From NCBI GenBank assembly GCA_044507605.1, contig JBIQJI010000017.1:1-64000 (forward strand): a stretch of DNA of 64,000 bases, written 5' to 3'. Below, piece by piece: positions 17,594 to 25,875 of this stretch (the stretch's first letter is position 1; every line of letters begins with the position of its first letter). Under the pieces are notes generated by a model that was not told where the DNA came from, made no database searches, and saw nothing but the letters and a program-made list of their open reading frames with translations. The translations under genes and the position numbers were made by a program. Source of the stretch: Thermopolyspora sp044507605. GTDB taxonomy: Bacteria; Actinomycetota; Actinomycetes; Streptosporangiales; Streptosporangiaceae.

Positions 17594-17741
17594 GATCTCC
17601 CACCTCCTCGACGAGCTCACCTGCGCGGCCTGCGGCACCCGCAACGCGCTGTGGCTCTACCCCATCCGGGGCGTCATCGAGTGCCGCGAGTGCGGCGAGA
17701 AGGCAACCGTGATCGTCGAGCCCTCGGACGGTGACGAGTGA
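17580..17741 (+). CDS. Small zinc-ribbon protein
   Basis: 53 residues from the ATG inside the end of the translocase gene. Two CxxC pairs (CAAC...CREC) about 20 residues apart form a rubredoxin-like zinc ribbon. It overlaps the RepSA-like gene start by 4 bases (GTGA), so it is coupled to replication initiator synthesis. It could bind DNA or the Rep protein; no function is known to me. Confidence 0.7.
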   Translation: MPVVEISHLLDELTCAACGTRNALWLYPIRGVIECRECGEKATVIVEPSDGDE

Positions 17742-19354
17742 CAGTTGCCAATGACAGGGCAACCCCGCGTGCCGTGCGGATGGCGATGCCGCTGGCTCGG
17801 GATGTGGTCGAGGAGATCGCCAAGCAGTACGGGGTGTGCATCCGCCCGGTTCCGCTTCGGCGGCAGGACATCCTGACCGGCCAAACCGACGTCATCGACG
17901 TTCCGTGCGGGGCGACGCTGGAGAGCAAGTGTCCGCCGTGTGCCAAGCGGAACCGGCAACTCCGCCGGGCGCAGTGCCGGGAGGGCTGGCACCTGGAAGC
18001 CGAGCCGGTCGACTTTCCGGACAACGCCGATGAGTATCAGCGTCACCTCGTGGAGCTGCGCGCCGACGCCCAAGCCTGGCGGGACGAGGTCGAAAAGGCC
18101 GGCGGCGACACCACCGACCTCGACGCCGCAATCGAGGACCTGGACGAGGAGATCAACCGGGCCGGGATGCGCGGCAATGTCCTCGGCCGTACCTCCGGCA
18201 AACGCACGCGCTCCACGAAGCGGCGGCAGGACGCCCCGGACCTGCCCAAGCGGCAGATGTCCAAGACCACGCTCGGGCGGACCTTCACCGGGTCGGATGA
18301 CAAGGTCTATCGGCCGTCGATGTTCGTCACGCTCACGCTCCCCTCCTACGGCCGGGTCCTGGAGGGTGCGCCTCTCGACCCCGACCGGTACGACTACGCG
18401 CGGGCGGCCCGCGACGCGCTGCACTTCTCCAAGCTCGTCGATCGGTTCGTGCAGAACCTCCGCCGAGTGGCGGGATATGACGTGCAGTACTTCGCCACCG
18501 TCGAACCTCAAAAGCGGCTCGCCCCGCACCTGCACATGGCGATCCGCGGCACCCTGCCCCGTGCGGAGCTGCGGCAGATCATCGCCGCGACCTATCACCA
18601 GGTGTGGTGGCCCTCGACCGATGACGTGCGGTTCGAGGGTGACCACTTGCCGGTCTGGACGGACGGGGCCGGCTACCTCGACCCGACCACCGGGGAAGTC
18701 CTGCCGACCTGGGAACAGGCCCTCGACAAGCTCGACGCCGACGAGGACGCCGAACCCCTGCACGTGCTGTGCTTCGGTGACCAGCTCGACATACAGAGCG
18801 TGCTCGCCGGGACCCCGGATGCCGACCAGCTCATTCAGTACCTGTCGAAGTACCTCACCAAGAGCCTCGGCGACGCCCTCGGCACCGACGACCCACGCCG
18901 CAAGGCACACGCCGAACGGCTCCTCGACGCGCTGCGGTTCGAGCCCTGCTCGCCCACCTGCCCGAACTGGCTGCGGTACGGGATCCAGCCCAAGGGCGCC
19001 AAGCCCGGCATGGCCCCGGGCCGGTGCAAGGGAAAGGCCCACAAACTCGATCACCTCGGCTACGCGGGACGCCGCGTCCTCGTCTCACGGAAGTGGTCCA
19101 ACAAGACCCTCACCGAGCACAAGCAGGACCGGCGTACCTGGGTCCTGGAAGCGCTCGGCCTGGAAGACGAGCCGGTCGACCCCCACCGCTACATCTGGCG
19201 ACCGGTCAAGCCCGGCGATCCCGATCTCGCCCCGATTGGGGTCCGGCTGCTCCGCTCGGTTCACGAACGCCAGCGCTGGCGCAACCATCTCGATCGGCTC
19301 CAGGCCGAGCCAGATGGCCAAGATCTTTCGGCAACTGAAGGGAGGGCGGCATGA
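17738..19354 (+). CDS. repSA: RepSA-like replication initiator
   Basis: 538 residues from GTG. It has the rolling-circle initiator signatures FVTLTLPSYG (196-205) and the HUH motif PHLHMAI (H264, H266), preceded by ATVEPQ. An N-terminal C-x-P-P-C motif suggests a zinc site. It is typical of pSAM2 RepSA-type proteins, which nick the element origin after excision. It is followed by xis and int in the canonical repSA-xis-int order, each overlapping by 4 bases, consistent with one transcript under Pra control. Confidence 0.9.
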   Translation: MTVANDRATPRAVRMAMPLARDVVEEIAKQYGVCIRPVPLRRQDILTGQTDVIDVPCGATLESKCPPCAKRNRQLRRAQCREGWHLEAEPVDFPDNADEYQRHLVELRADAQAWRDEVEKAGGDTTDLDAAIEDLDEEINRAGMRGNVLGRTSGKRTRSTKRRQDAPDLPKRQMSKTTLGRTFTGSDDKVYRPSMFVTLTLPSYGRVLEGAPLDPDRYDYARAARDALHFSKLVDRFVQNLRRVAGYDVQYFATVEPQKRLAPHLHMAIRGTLPRAELRQIIAATYHQVWWPSTDDVRFEGDHLPVWTDGAGYLDPTTGEVLPTWEQALDKLDADEDAEPLHVLCFGDQLDIQSVLAGTPDADQLIQYLSKYLTKSLGDALGTDDPRRKAHAERLLDALRFEPCSPTCPNWLRYGIQPKGAKPGMAPGRCKGKAHKLDHLGYAGRRVLVSRKWSNKTLTEHKQDRRTWVLEALGLEDEPVDPHRYIWRPVKPGDPDLAPIGVRLLRSVHERQRWRNHLDRLQAEPDGQDLSATEGRAA

Positions 19355-19539
19355 GAAAGGACGACAAGCTGATGACGGTCCCCGAGATCCTCGACGAACT
19401 CGGCGTGTCCGTCCGCACCTTCTATCGATGGCGCGAGATCGGCAAGGCACCCCAGGGCTTCAAGCTCCCCAACGGCGAGATCCGCATCTACCGCAGCGAG
19501 TTCGCCGCCTGGTTGGAAAGCCTCCGGGAGGCGGCGTGA
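19351..19539 (+). CDS. xis: Excisionase (Xis), helix-turn-helix
   Basis: 62 residues. It is a MerR/HTH_17-like fold: MTVPEILDELGVSVRTFYRWREIGKAP then RIYRSEFAAWL. It is the small DNA-bending directionality factor that works with the integrase to excise the element. The start ATGA overlaps the RepSA stop and the stop overlaps the integrase GTG. Confidence 0.9.
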   Translation: MRKDDKLMTVPEILDELGVSVRTFYRWREIGKAPQGFKLPNGEIRIYRSEFAAWLESLREAA

Positions 19540-20918
19540 ACCCGACCTACAACGTGAAGTTCTGGGAGATCCGCGCGAACAAGACTTCCCAGGGGCCGGG
19601 TAAGCCGAAGCGGGTCGTCTCGCATACCGTGCGGTGGACAGTGGACACCCGCGAGAAGTCCTCGACGTTCCGAACGAAGGGCCTGGCCGAGAGCTATCTG
19701 TCGGACCTGCGGCAGGCCGCGAAGCGCGGGGAAGCTTTCGACCTTGAGACCGGGCTCCCCGAATCCATGGTCAGGGCCAAGAACGCTCGTACGTGGTTCG
19801 CCTTCGCCGTCGCCTACGTCGAGACCCGCTGGCCGCACTCAGCGGCCAAGAGCCGGGAGGGCATGACAGACGCGCTGTCCAACGTCACGCCCGTGCTTAC
19901 CAGCGACCGGCCGGGCCGACCCGATGACGAGACCCTGCGGCGCGCTCTCCGAGAGTTCGCGTTCGTGCCGGCCGACCGTCGTCCGGCTCCCACACCTGAC
20001 ATTACGGGCGCGCTGCGCTGGCTGGAAGCGGCTTCGTTGCCTCTTACTGCCTTGGAGGACGCGAAGCACGCACGGGCGGCCCTGGAGGCTCTCGCGCTCC
20101 TCCTCGATGGCTCCGCGGCGGCGGCCTCGACCTACCGGCGCAAGCGGGCCGTGTTCCATCACGCCCTGGACTACGCCGTAGAGCTGGAAGAGCTTTCGGC
20201 AAATCCACTCGACCGGGTGAAGCTACGCCGTCCCAAGTCGACGGATGAGATCGATCGGCGCGCGGTGGTGAATCCCGCCCAGGCACGCGAGCTGCTGACG
20301 GCCGTGACCTACTGCGGCCGGACGCGGGGGCCGATGCTGGCCGCGATGTTCGCCTGTATGTACTTCGGCGGCCTGCGTCCGGCTGAGGCGGCCGGGCTGC
20401 GTGAGAAGGACTGCCATCTTCCCGAGTCCGGCTGGGGCCTGCTCACCCTGGAGAAGACCAAGCCGCAGAGCAACAAGCGCTTCACCGACTCGGGCAAGAC
20501 CCACGACGATCGCGGGCTCAAGCACCGGGGCGAGAAGGACACGCGGCAGGTACCGATCCCGCCCGAACTGGTCGCCATCCTCCGCGAGCACATCGACCGG
20601 CACGGCGTCGGTGACGACGGACGGCTCTTCCGCACGCGGACGGGTGGCCTCATCTCCGGCTCGGCCTACTCGAAGGTCTGGAAAGAGGCACGGAGCTACG
20701 CCTTCACGCCCGAACAGGTCGCCTCGCCCCTCGCGGCACGGCCGTACGACCTGCGCCACGCAGCCGTCTCGTTGTGGCTCAACGCAGGGGTCCACGCGCC
20801 GGAAGCCGCCGAGCGGGCCGGCCACGGGGTGGACGTGATGCTCAGGGTCTACGCCAAGTGCATCGACGGCCAACGCGACGTCGCCAACCAGCGGATCACG
20901 GAAGCTCTCGCCGTATGA
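19536..20918 (+). CDS. int: Tyrosine site-specific integrase
   Basis: 460 residues from the GTG that overlaps the xis stop; the frame is open far upstream but only through antisense-like sequence within repSA. Catalytic residues visible are R281 (GGLRPAEA), R407-H408 (YDLRHAA), H430 (AGHGVDV) and the nucleophile Y439 (RVYAKC). The first residue of the usual HxxR box is Y404, a common variant in actinobacterial integrases. The N-terminal 230 residues contain the SAM-like core-binding domain. It lies 255 bases from the tRNA-Arg target. Confidence 0.94.
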   Translation: MNPTYNVKFWEIRANKTSQGPGKPKRVVSHTVRWTVDTREKSSTFRTKGLAESYLSDLRQAAKRGEAFDLETGLPESMVRAKNARTWFAFAVAYVETRWPHSAAKSREGMTDALSNVTPVLTSDRPGRPDDETLRRALREFAFVPADRRPAPTPDITGALRWLEAASLPLTALEDAKHARAALEALALLLDGSAAAASTYRRKRAVFHHALDYAVELEELSANPLDRVKLRRPKSTDEIDRRAVVNPAQARELLTAVTYCGRTRGPMLAAMFACMYFGGLRPAEAAGLREKDCHLPESGWGLLTLEKTKPQSNKRFTDSGKTHDDRGLKHRGEKDTRQVPIPPELVAILREHIDRHGVGDDGRLFRTRTGGLISGSAYSKVWKEARSYAFTPEQVASPLAARPYDLRHAAVSLWLNAGVHAPEAAERAGHGVDVMLRVYAKCIDGQRDVANQRITEALAV

Positions 20919-20940
20919 GGCGACACGAGCACGCATCGAC

Positions 20941-20970
20941 GAAGGGTCTCGGTCCACGCCGAGGCCCTTC
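20941..20970 (+). terminator. Hairpin after the integrase gene
   Basis: 12-base stem GAAGGGTCTCGG/CCGAGGCCCTTC with one G-T pair and a 6-base loop, 22 bases after the int stop. There is no U-tract, as usual in actinomycetes. Confidence 0.6.
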
Positions 20971-21172
20971 GGCGTGTTCTGGGAGGCTCGGAATCGTTCC
21001 GGAAGTTGGCGGAATCCGCCTGGCGACCTGCGGAAACGTCACCAAGATCATTCCGGATATGTTCCGGGAGTGGCCGCCTGGGGCTGCATCCGGTGGCGTC
21101 CGGCTGCATCCTCGGCGACAGCCCGATCATGTGAAGGGCCAGCTCAGAGAGCATCTGGGCTGGATGGGGGAG
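20971..21172. other. Attachment-site flank between int and tRNA-Arg
   Basis: No gene. Several TTCCGG-containing short repeats (around 20995, 21050, 21060) may be arm sites for integrase or Xis. The att core itself is expected in the adjoining tRNA 3' end. Confidence 0.4.
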
Positions 21173-21245
21173 CGCGCCCTGCAGGATTCGAACCTGCGAC
21201 CGTCGGATTAGAAGTCCGGTGCTCTATCCACTGAGCTAAGGGCGC
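21173..21245 (-). tRNA. tRNA-Arg (anticodon TCT)
   Basis: A 73-base cloverleaf read on the minus strand: acceptor GCGCCCT paired with AGGGCGC, D arm GCTC...GAGC, anticodon loop CTTCTAA, T arm GCAGG-TTCGAAT-CCTGC. The CCA is not encoded. The 3' half faces the integrase gene, so the tRNA is the element insertion site and its 3' end is presumably rebuilt by the integrated element. Confidence 0.95.
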
Positions 21246-21799
21246 ATCCCCTGCCTAATTGTGCATGATCTGGAGGGCGCCTGTGCATCGGTTATCCGGA
21301 TCGACGCGGTGTCGGCACCGTACCGCCGCACGACCCGGTCGTGCGTGACTACCACCAGGCCGAGCCGCCCATGCGGGCTGCTCGTGATCAATGGTAAGCG
21401 CCTGCGGACAGTGCCAGGACGCGGTGGTGCCGAACGTGGCGGGCGTGTCCCCGCGCATTGCCCAAGAGCGGCCTGGGCACTGGTTTCCTGCTCGATCGAA
21501 ACCGTCCATCAGCAGCCGGCGAGCGGCGGGGAGGACGAGGAGGCATGCTCCCCTTGGCGCACACGCCGCTGGAGGACGAGGTCTGCTCGGCCGCGCCGAT
21601 GAAGCATGGCCGCGGTGCCGGCACAGCATCCACGGGCTGCGGTGGTGAGCGCGGCCTCGGCATGGTCTGCCACTCGCCCCCGGCTCCTTGGTCGGTGCGG
21701 CCGGTGGGTGCCTTGAATCGGATTTCGGTGGAGCGATGAGTCCCGTTTGGGGCAGTTGTCTCCAGAGGTGACGACAACGAGGTGAGAAGAGGCACGGAT
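21246..21799. other. Gene-poor stretch beside the tRNA
   Basis: Open frames exist on both strands but none has a convincing start, family pattern or codon structure. It may be eroded DNA left by earlier insertions at the tRNA. Confidence 0.4.
21755..21778. promoter_or_regulatory. Dyad GTTGTC-N12-GACAAC before the VOC gene
   Basis: A perfect 6-base inverted repeat 22 bases upstream of the VOC start. It is a possible operator; the regulator is unknown. Confidence 0.3.
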
Positions 21800-22561
21800 A
21801 TGAGCGACAACGCACTCGCCGGGGCGCCCTGCTGGATCGACCTGACCACCTCCGACCCCGAGCGCAGCCGCGAGTTCTACGCCCGGCTGTTCGGATGGAC
21901 CCCCGGGGAGCCCAATGAGGAGTTCGGAGGGTACTTCGAGTTCTTCCGGGACGGCGCTCCCGTCGCGGGGGGCATGCAGAACCGGCCGGAGTTCGGGGCG
22001 CCGGACCAGTGGGCGGTCTACCTGTCGGTCGCCGACGCCCGCAAGACCATGGAGGCGGCCCTCGCCAAGGGCGCGCGGCAGGAGGTCGAGCCGATGGAGG
22101 TCGGGGATCTCGGCACCATGGCCGTCATCACCGACCCGGGCGGCGCGACGATCGGCATGTGGCAGGCCGGCACGTTCGACGGCTTCGCGGTGACCGGCGC
22201 CGCGGGGGCGCCGAGCTGGTTCGAGCTGCTCACCGGCGACTATGCGACGGCCGTGGAGTTCTACCGGGACGTGTTCGGCTGGGACGCTCACGTCGCGAGC
22301 GACACTCCGGAGTTCCGCTACACGACGCTGGGCAAGGACCATGCGGCCCGCGCCGGCATCATGGACGCGACCGCGATCCTCGGCCCGGACGAGCCGGGCG
22401 GCTGGTCGGTGTACTTCGGCGTCGACGACGCCGACGCGGCGCTGGCCCGGGTGCGCGAGCTGGGCGGCACCGTGGTGCGGCCGGCCGAGGACACGCCGCA
22501 CGGTCGGCTGGCGACGGCCGTCGACCCGACGGGAGTCCGGTTCAAGATCGTCGCCCGCTGA
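21800..22561 (+). CDS. Two-domain VOC (glyoxalase/bleomycin-resistance fold) protein
   Basis: 253 residues, ATG with AGAAGAGG 9 bases upstream. There are two tandem VOC modules (about 8-125 and 135-253), each opening with PCWIDLTTSDPERSREFYARLFGW or PSWFELLTGDYATAVEFYRDVFGW. These proteins bind metals or small molecules; in actinomycetes many are of unknown substrate and some sequester toxic compounds. A strong terminator follows. Confidence 0.9.
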   Translation: MSDNALAGAPCWIDLTTSDPERSREFYARLFGWTPGEPNEEFGGYFEFFRDGAPVAGGMQNRPEFGAPDQWAVYLSVADARKTMEAALAKGARQEVEPMEVGDLGTMAVITDPGGATIGMWQAGTFDGFAVTGAAGAPSWFELLTGDYATAVEFYRDVFGWDAHVASDTPEFRYTTLGKDHAARAGIMDATAILGPDEPGGWSVYFGVDDADAALARVRELGGTVVRPAEDTPHGRLATAVDPTGVRFKIVAR

Positions 22562-22584
22562 GCCGCGAGGGCCACAGAGTTCGA

Positions 22585-22622
22585 GACGGTTTCCCTCGTC
22601 CGGGACGGACGAGGGAGCCGTC
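22585..22622. terminator. Strong hairpin between convergent VOC and tetR genes
   Basis: Outer stem GACGG/CCGTC and inner stem CCCTCGTCC/GGACGAGGG with a 5-base loop. It sits between two convergent genes and can serve both. Confidence 0.75.
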
Positions 22623-22676
22623 GTGGTGCCCTGTACGCGCCTCGGGCCGGATGGCGACGGTCCCGGTCGATGGCCG

Positions 22677-23321
22677 TCAGCGCCGATACTGGCGGCATTC
22701 GCCGGTGAAGATGCCGTCGAGGCAGGTGCGCAGGGCCTCCTCGGCGGCTTCGCGCATGGTGCGGTGGCCGACGGGGGCCGCCGGGTGGAGGTAGAGCTGG
22801 TCGGCCAGGCCGGTGGTGAGGGCCGTGATGCGGGTGGCGGCCAGGTGGGGGTCCAGGGCGGGCTCGACCTCGCCGCATTCCTTGCCGTTCTCCACGGCGA
22901 CGGCGAGGCGGCTTCTGATGTCGGTGATGGTGGCGCTCGCCACGGCGGCGAGGGTGGGGTGGTCGAGGGAGCGGCCGGCGAACGCGTGGGTCACGCGGTA
23001 CTCGTCGCGTCTGGCGTCGTCGAGGGGCAGTAGCTCCAGCAGGCTGTCGAGGACGACGTCGCAGATGCGCCGCCGCCGGGCCACGCCGTCGGCGATGCGG
23101 GCCGCCACACGGTCGCGGCTCGCGGCCATGACCTGGTCGTAGGCGAAGAGCAGCAGGTCGTCCTTGCTCGGGAAGTAGTGCTGGACGAGGCCGACCGAGC
23201 AGCCCGCCTCGCGGGCCGCCCGGGCGACGGTCACGCCGTCCAGCCCGGCGGCCGCCACCAGACGCCGTACGGCCGTGGAGATCTGCCGACGGCGGGCGTC
23301 GTGATCGGCGGTGCGGGGCAT
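22677..23321 (-). CDS. TetR-family transcriptional regulator
   Basis: 214 residues. The N-terminal helix-turn-helix (about 10-56) reads DGVTVARAAREAGCSVGLVQHYFPSKDDLL, the classic TetR pattern. The C-terminal part resembles the BetI-type ligand/dimer domain. It is divergent from the serine hydrolase gene at 23503, with an inverted repeat between them that is the likely operator. Confidence 0.92.
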   Translation of the reverse strand: MPRTADHDARRRQISTAVRRLVAAAGLDGVTVARAAREAGCSVGLVQHYFPSKDDLLLFAYDQVMAASRDRVAARIADGVARRRRICDVVLDSLLELLPLDDARRDEYRVTHAFAGRSLDHPTLAAVASATITDIRSRLAVAVENGKECGEVEPALDPHLAATRITALTTGLADQLYLHPAAPVGHRTMREAAEEALRTCLDGIFTGECRQYRR

Positions 23322-23434
23322 GGGTCGACAGTATCAACGCGCGGTCATGTGCCGTGCCCGGCCGGTCGACCCCTTGCGGTCGCGATCGCCGTCTGCGCGG
23401 GACGGTCGTGGACCGGGCTCCGTTCGCCGCACAA

Positions 23435-23486
23435 ATAACCGTATGGGTGTATGGTTACCGCCGAAATAATATGTCTGTACGGTTAT
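23435..23486. promoter_or_regulatory. Inverted repeats in the tetR/serine-hydrolase divergent promoter
   Basis: ATAACCGTA (23435) and TACGGTTAT (23478) are exact inverted copies, with a further TATGGTTA half-site between. A TAATAT -10-like box is at 23467. It is the probable TetR binding region controlling the gene at 23503. Confidence 0.5.
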
Positions 23487-23502
23487 CCGTCGGTGGAGGA
23501 TC

Positions 23503-25008
23503 ATGAAGCTCCAGCTGTTCGCGTCCGTGGCTCTCGTGGCCGCTGCCGTCCTGTGGGGCGCGCCCGCCGGTACGGCGGCGGTGGACGGCGCTTCCGGGCT
23601 CGACGCCGTGGACTCCTACCTGCACGAGCGCACCGCGGCCACCAGGACGCCCGGCGTGGCGTACGCCGTCGTCACGCCGGACGGGATCGCGCGGGCCGGC
23701 GCGTGGGGGCGCGACGGGGACGGGCGGGCCGTCACCAGGGACACGCCGTTCCTGTGGGGGTCGATCGCCAAGCCCGTCACCGCGACGGCGGTGCTGACGC
23801 TCGTCGAGGCCGGCGAGATCGACCTGGACCGGCCGGTGCGCGCCTATCTGCCCTCGTTCACCCTGGCCGACCGCGCCGACGCGGCGAAGATCACCGTGCG
23901 GCATCTGCTGGAGCAGACCAGCGGCATCCCCGAGGGCACGGGCATCACCGACCGGTTCGACCGCCGGGCCGACCCGTACGCCGAGGCCGTCGCCGACCTG
24001 GCCGGCGTGACGCCGCTGTTCGCGCCGGGCACGCGGCACGAGTACACCAGCGCCAACTACGTCGTGCTGGGCGCGATCGTCGAGGCGGTCACCGGGCGGC
24101 CGTACGCCGCGTACCTGCGCGAGCACGTGCTCGGCCCGCTGGGCATGGGCGGCGCCATCACCTCACCGGAGGAGGCCGGCGGTGTGCTGCCCGGCGGGCA
24201 CGGCTACCTGTTCGGGCGGCCGGTCGGGCTGGGCGCGCACTACGACCGGACGGGGGCGAGCTACGGCTATCTCGGCGGCACCGTCGACGATCTCGCGCAC
24301 TTCGCGATGGCCCAGCTGAACGGCGGACGCTACGGCACGGCACGCGTGCTCACCCCCGCCTCGGTGGCCCTCATGCAGCGCGGCGCGGTGCCGGTGGGCG
24401 GCACCCAGCGCTATGGGCTGGGCTGGCGCGACGACACGCGCAACGCCGATCTCGGCACCCGCACCGTCTGGCACGGCGGCGCGGCCCCCGGCTACCAGGC
24501 CATGATCGTGCTGCTGCCCGATCTGGGGCGGGGCATCGTCGTGCTGCAGAACGTCTACGGCGTCTTCCAGGACTGGGAGCTCGCGGCGGCGGCCCTCGGC
24601 GCGGCCCGCATCCTGGCCGGCGGCAGGCCCGCTACCGTGTCCGCCGACCCCACCTACCCGATGCTGCTGGCCGTCCTGGTGGTCACGCTGCTCGCGTGCG
24701 TCGCGCTGCTCGGCCGATGCGCCTACCGGCTGGTGCGCGCGCCGGCGAGGCCACGGCGTCCGGGTCGCGTCGTCGCGGGTGCGGCCGCGCAGGCGGGCGG
24801 CGGTCTCGCGCTCGCCCTGCTCGCCGCGGTCGTCCTGCCGGGCGCCTTCGACGCGAGTCTGCGGATCGCCCGGCTGTACGAGCCGGACGTCGGCCTGCTG
24901 CTCACCGCCGTCACCGCGACCGCGCTGCTGCTGGCGGCCTTGAGCCCGGTGGACGCCTGGCTGGGCCTGCGTCGCGCCCGCCCGGCGGCCGTCAGGCCGC
25001 GTCGATGA
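23503..25008 (+). CDS. Secreted serine hydrolase (class C beta-lactamase/DD-peptidase fold) with C-terminal membrane helices
   Basis: 501 residues. A signal peptide (1-26) ends in GTAA. The catalytic tetrad is S87-I-A-K90. Y181-T-S is the second motif and WHGG the third (HGG replacing KTG), as in the AmpC/esterase EstB group. About residues 385-490 contain three hydrophobic helices, so the catalytic domain is held outside the membrane. Substrate could be a peptide, ester or D-amino-acid bond. It is probably controlled by the divergent TetR. It overlaps the convergent gene by 17 bases. Confidence 0.88.
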   Translation: MKLQLFASVALVAAAVLWGAPAGTAAVDGASGLDAVDSYLHERTAATRTPGVAYAVVTPDGIARAGAWGRDGDGRAVTRDTPFLWGSIAKPVTATAVLTLVEAGEIDLDRPVRAYLPSFTLADRADAAKITVRHLLEQTSGIPEGTGITDRFDRRADPYAEAVADLAGVTPLFAPGTRHEYTSANYVVLGAIVEAVTGRPYAAYLREHVLGPLGMGGAITSPEEAGGVLPGGHGYLFGRPVGLGAHYDRTGASYGYLGGTVDDLAHFAMAQLNGGRYGTARVLTPASVALMQRGAVPVGGTQRYGLGWRDDTRNADLGTRTVWHGGAAPGYQAMIVLLPDLGRGIVVLQNVYGVFQDWELAAAALGAARILAGGRPATVSADPTYPMLLAVLVVTLLACVALLGRCAYRLVRAPARPRRPGRVVAGAAAQAGGGLALALLAAVVLPGAFDASLRIARLYEPDVGLLLTAVTATALLLAALSPVDAWLGLRRARPAAVRPRR

Positions 25009-25624
25009 TCAGGGCCGGGTGGCGGGGGTCGTCGACCCGTACGGCGACGTCGGCGGCGGCGCGCGGGTCGACGTCGCGTTCGTAGCGCTCGTACGCCGGC
25101 AGCCGCCAGCGGTCGGCCTGCGGGGTGCGCCGGGCGAGGGCGCCCGGGGACAGCCACAGGTGGACGGTCAGGTCGAACGGCAGGCCGCGGCCGAGCAGCA
25201 GGGTGCCGTCGACGAGGGCGACGCCGCCGGGCGGGAGGGTGACGTACGGGCGGCGGAAGGACCGGTCGGTGGCGGCCTCCCACAGGGCCGGGAGCACGCT
25301 GCCGGTGCCGCCGGGGGCGAGGGGGTCGAGCACTTCGCGGCGCAGCGCGCCGTCGTCGAGCCAGTCGTCGTAGAAGGCGTCGGGGTCGGTGCGGCCGGAT
25401 TCCAGCCGCAGCGACGCCTGCCGCAGGAAGTCGCCCGCCGAGACCCGCTGCACGGATCTGCCGCGCACCCGCAGGGGGTCGACCAGCGCGTCGGCGAGAC
25501 GCCCGGGGTCCGCCGCCGGAGCGCCGTCGAGCGCGACGCGCAGCCATGACTCGCGCGGGGCCGAGGCGATGCGATCGGCGAGATCGGCGACCAGCGCTTC
25601 AGGCGAGACAGGACGGGCCCGCAT
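24992..25624 (-). CDS. Uridine-kinase-like protein with degenerate P-loop
   Basis: About 210 residues from the ATG with GGGGGA 10 bases upstream (frame open to 25672). The overall pattern is that of uridine/nucleoside kinases: an N-terminal LRVALDG strand and loop, FYDDW, a VLPALWEAATDRSFRRPY segment, VDGTLLL and a C-terminal DDP. The loop reads DGAPAADPGRLADAL where G-x4-GK-S/T is expected, so the phosphate-binding lysine is missing. It may be inactive or use another binding mode. Confidence 0.75.
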   Translation of the reverse strand: MRARPVSPEALVADLADRIASAPRESWLRVALDGAPAADPGRLADALVDPLRVRGRSVQRVSAGDFLRQASLRLESGRTDPDAFYDDWLDDGALRREVLDPLAPGGTGSVLPALWEAATDRSFRRPYVTLPPGGVALVDGTLLLGRGLPFDLTVHLWLSPGALARRTPQADRWRLPAYERYERDVDPRAAADVAVRVDDPRHPALIIDAA

Positions 25625-25811
25625 ACGATCATCATCCCCCATGTCTCTGACGTCCCGGTGCCTACCCGGCATCCCGGGCAGGACGCCCTCCTCCTCCCGG
25701 TGGTCAGGGCGAGGCGGATGGCGAGGCGGATGGCGAGGCGGATGGCGAGCCGGATCGGTCGGCGGCGTCCGGGGGTGCCGGCTGTGCTGCGGGCCGACTC
25801 GCGGCAGACAG

Positions 25812-25840
25812 TTGACAGATATCTGATATCTGACTTATGT
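25812..25840 (+). promoter_or_regulatory. Promoter with embedded direct-repeat operator for the sugar operon
   Basis: TTGACA (25812-25817) is 17 bases from TTATGT (25835). The spacer holds AGATATCTG-ATATCTG, a doubled GATATCTG unit with an internal palindrome. A protein bound here would block RNA polymerase. The operon encodes an FCD-GntR regulator (29874) that is the obvious candidate. Confidence 0.55.
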
Positions 25841-25875
25841 TCCCTCCCGCTGATCCAACACATGGGAGGGCCCTC

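Larger units (their letters stand above)
11789..21245 (+). mobile_element. Actinomycete integrative and conjugative element (AICE), left end unresolved
   Basis: The gene set is that of pSAM2-like elements: GntR regulator, Pra-like activator, FtsK-type translocase for double-stranded DNA conjugation, RepSA-like replication initiator, Xis and tyrosine integrase, in that order and mostly with overlapping starts and stops, next to a tRNA gene. The right end lies in the 3' part of tRNA-Arg at 21173. I found no second copy of the tRNA 3' end in the window, so the left end is arbitrary here; it may lie outside, in which case the restriction locus is cargo. Confidence 0.85.

Noticed and set aside
17940..20918. 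992-residue single protein covering repSA, xis and int
   Set aside because: The first 530 codons are an out-of-frame read of repSA and xis; the integrase starts at GTG 19536, overlapping the xis stop.
21255..21815. 186-residue minus-strand gene next to the tRNA
   Set aside because: No recognisable family, poor start and Arg/Pro/Cys composition typical of non-coding GC-rich frames.
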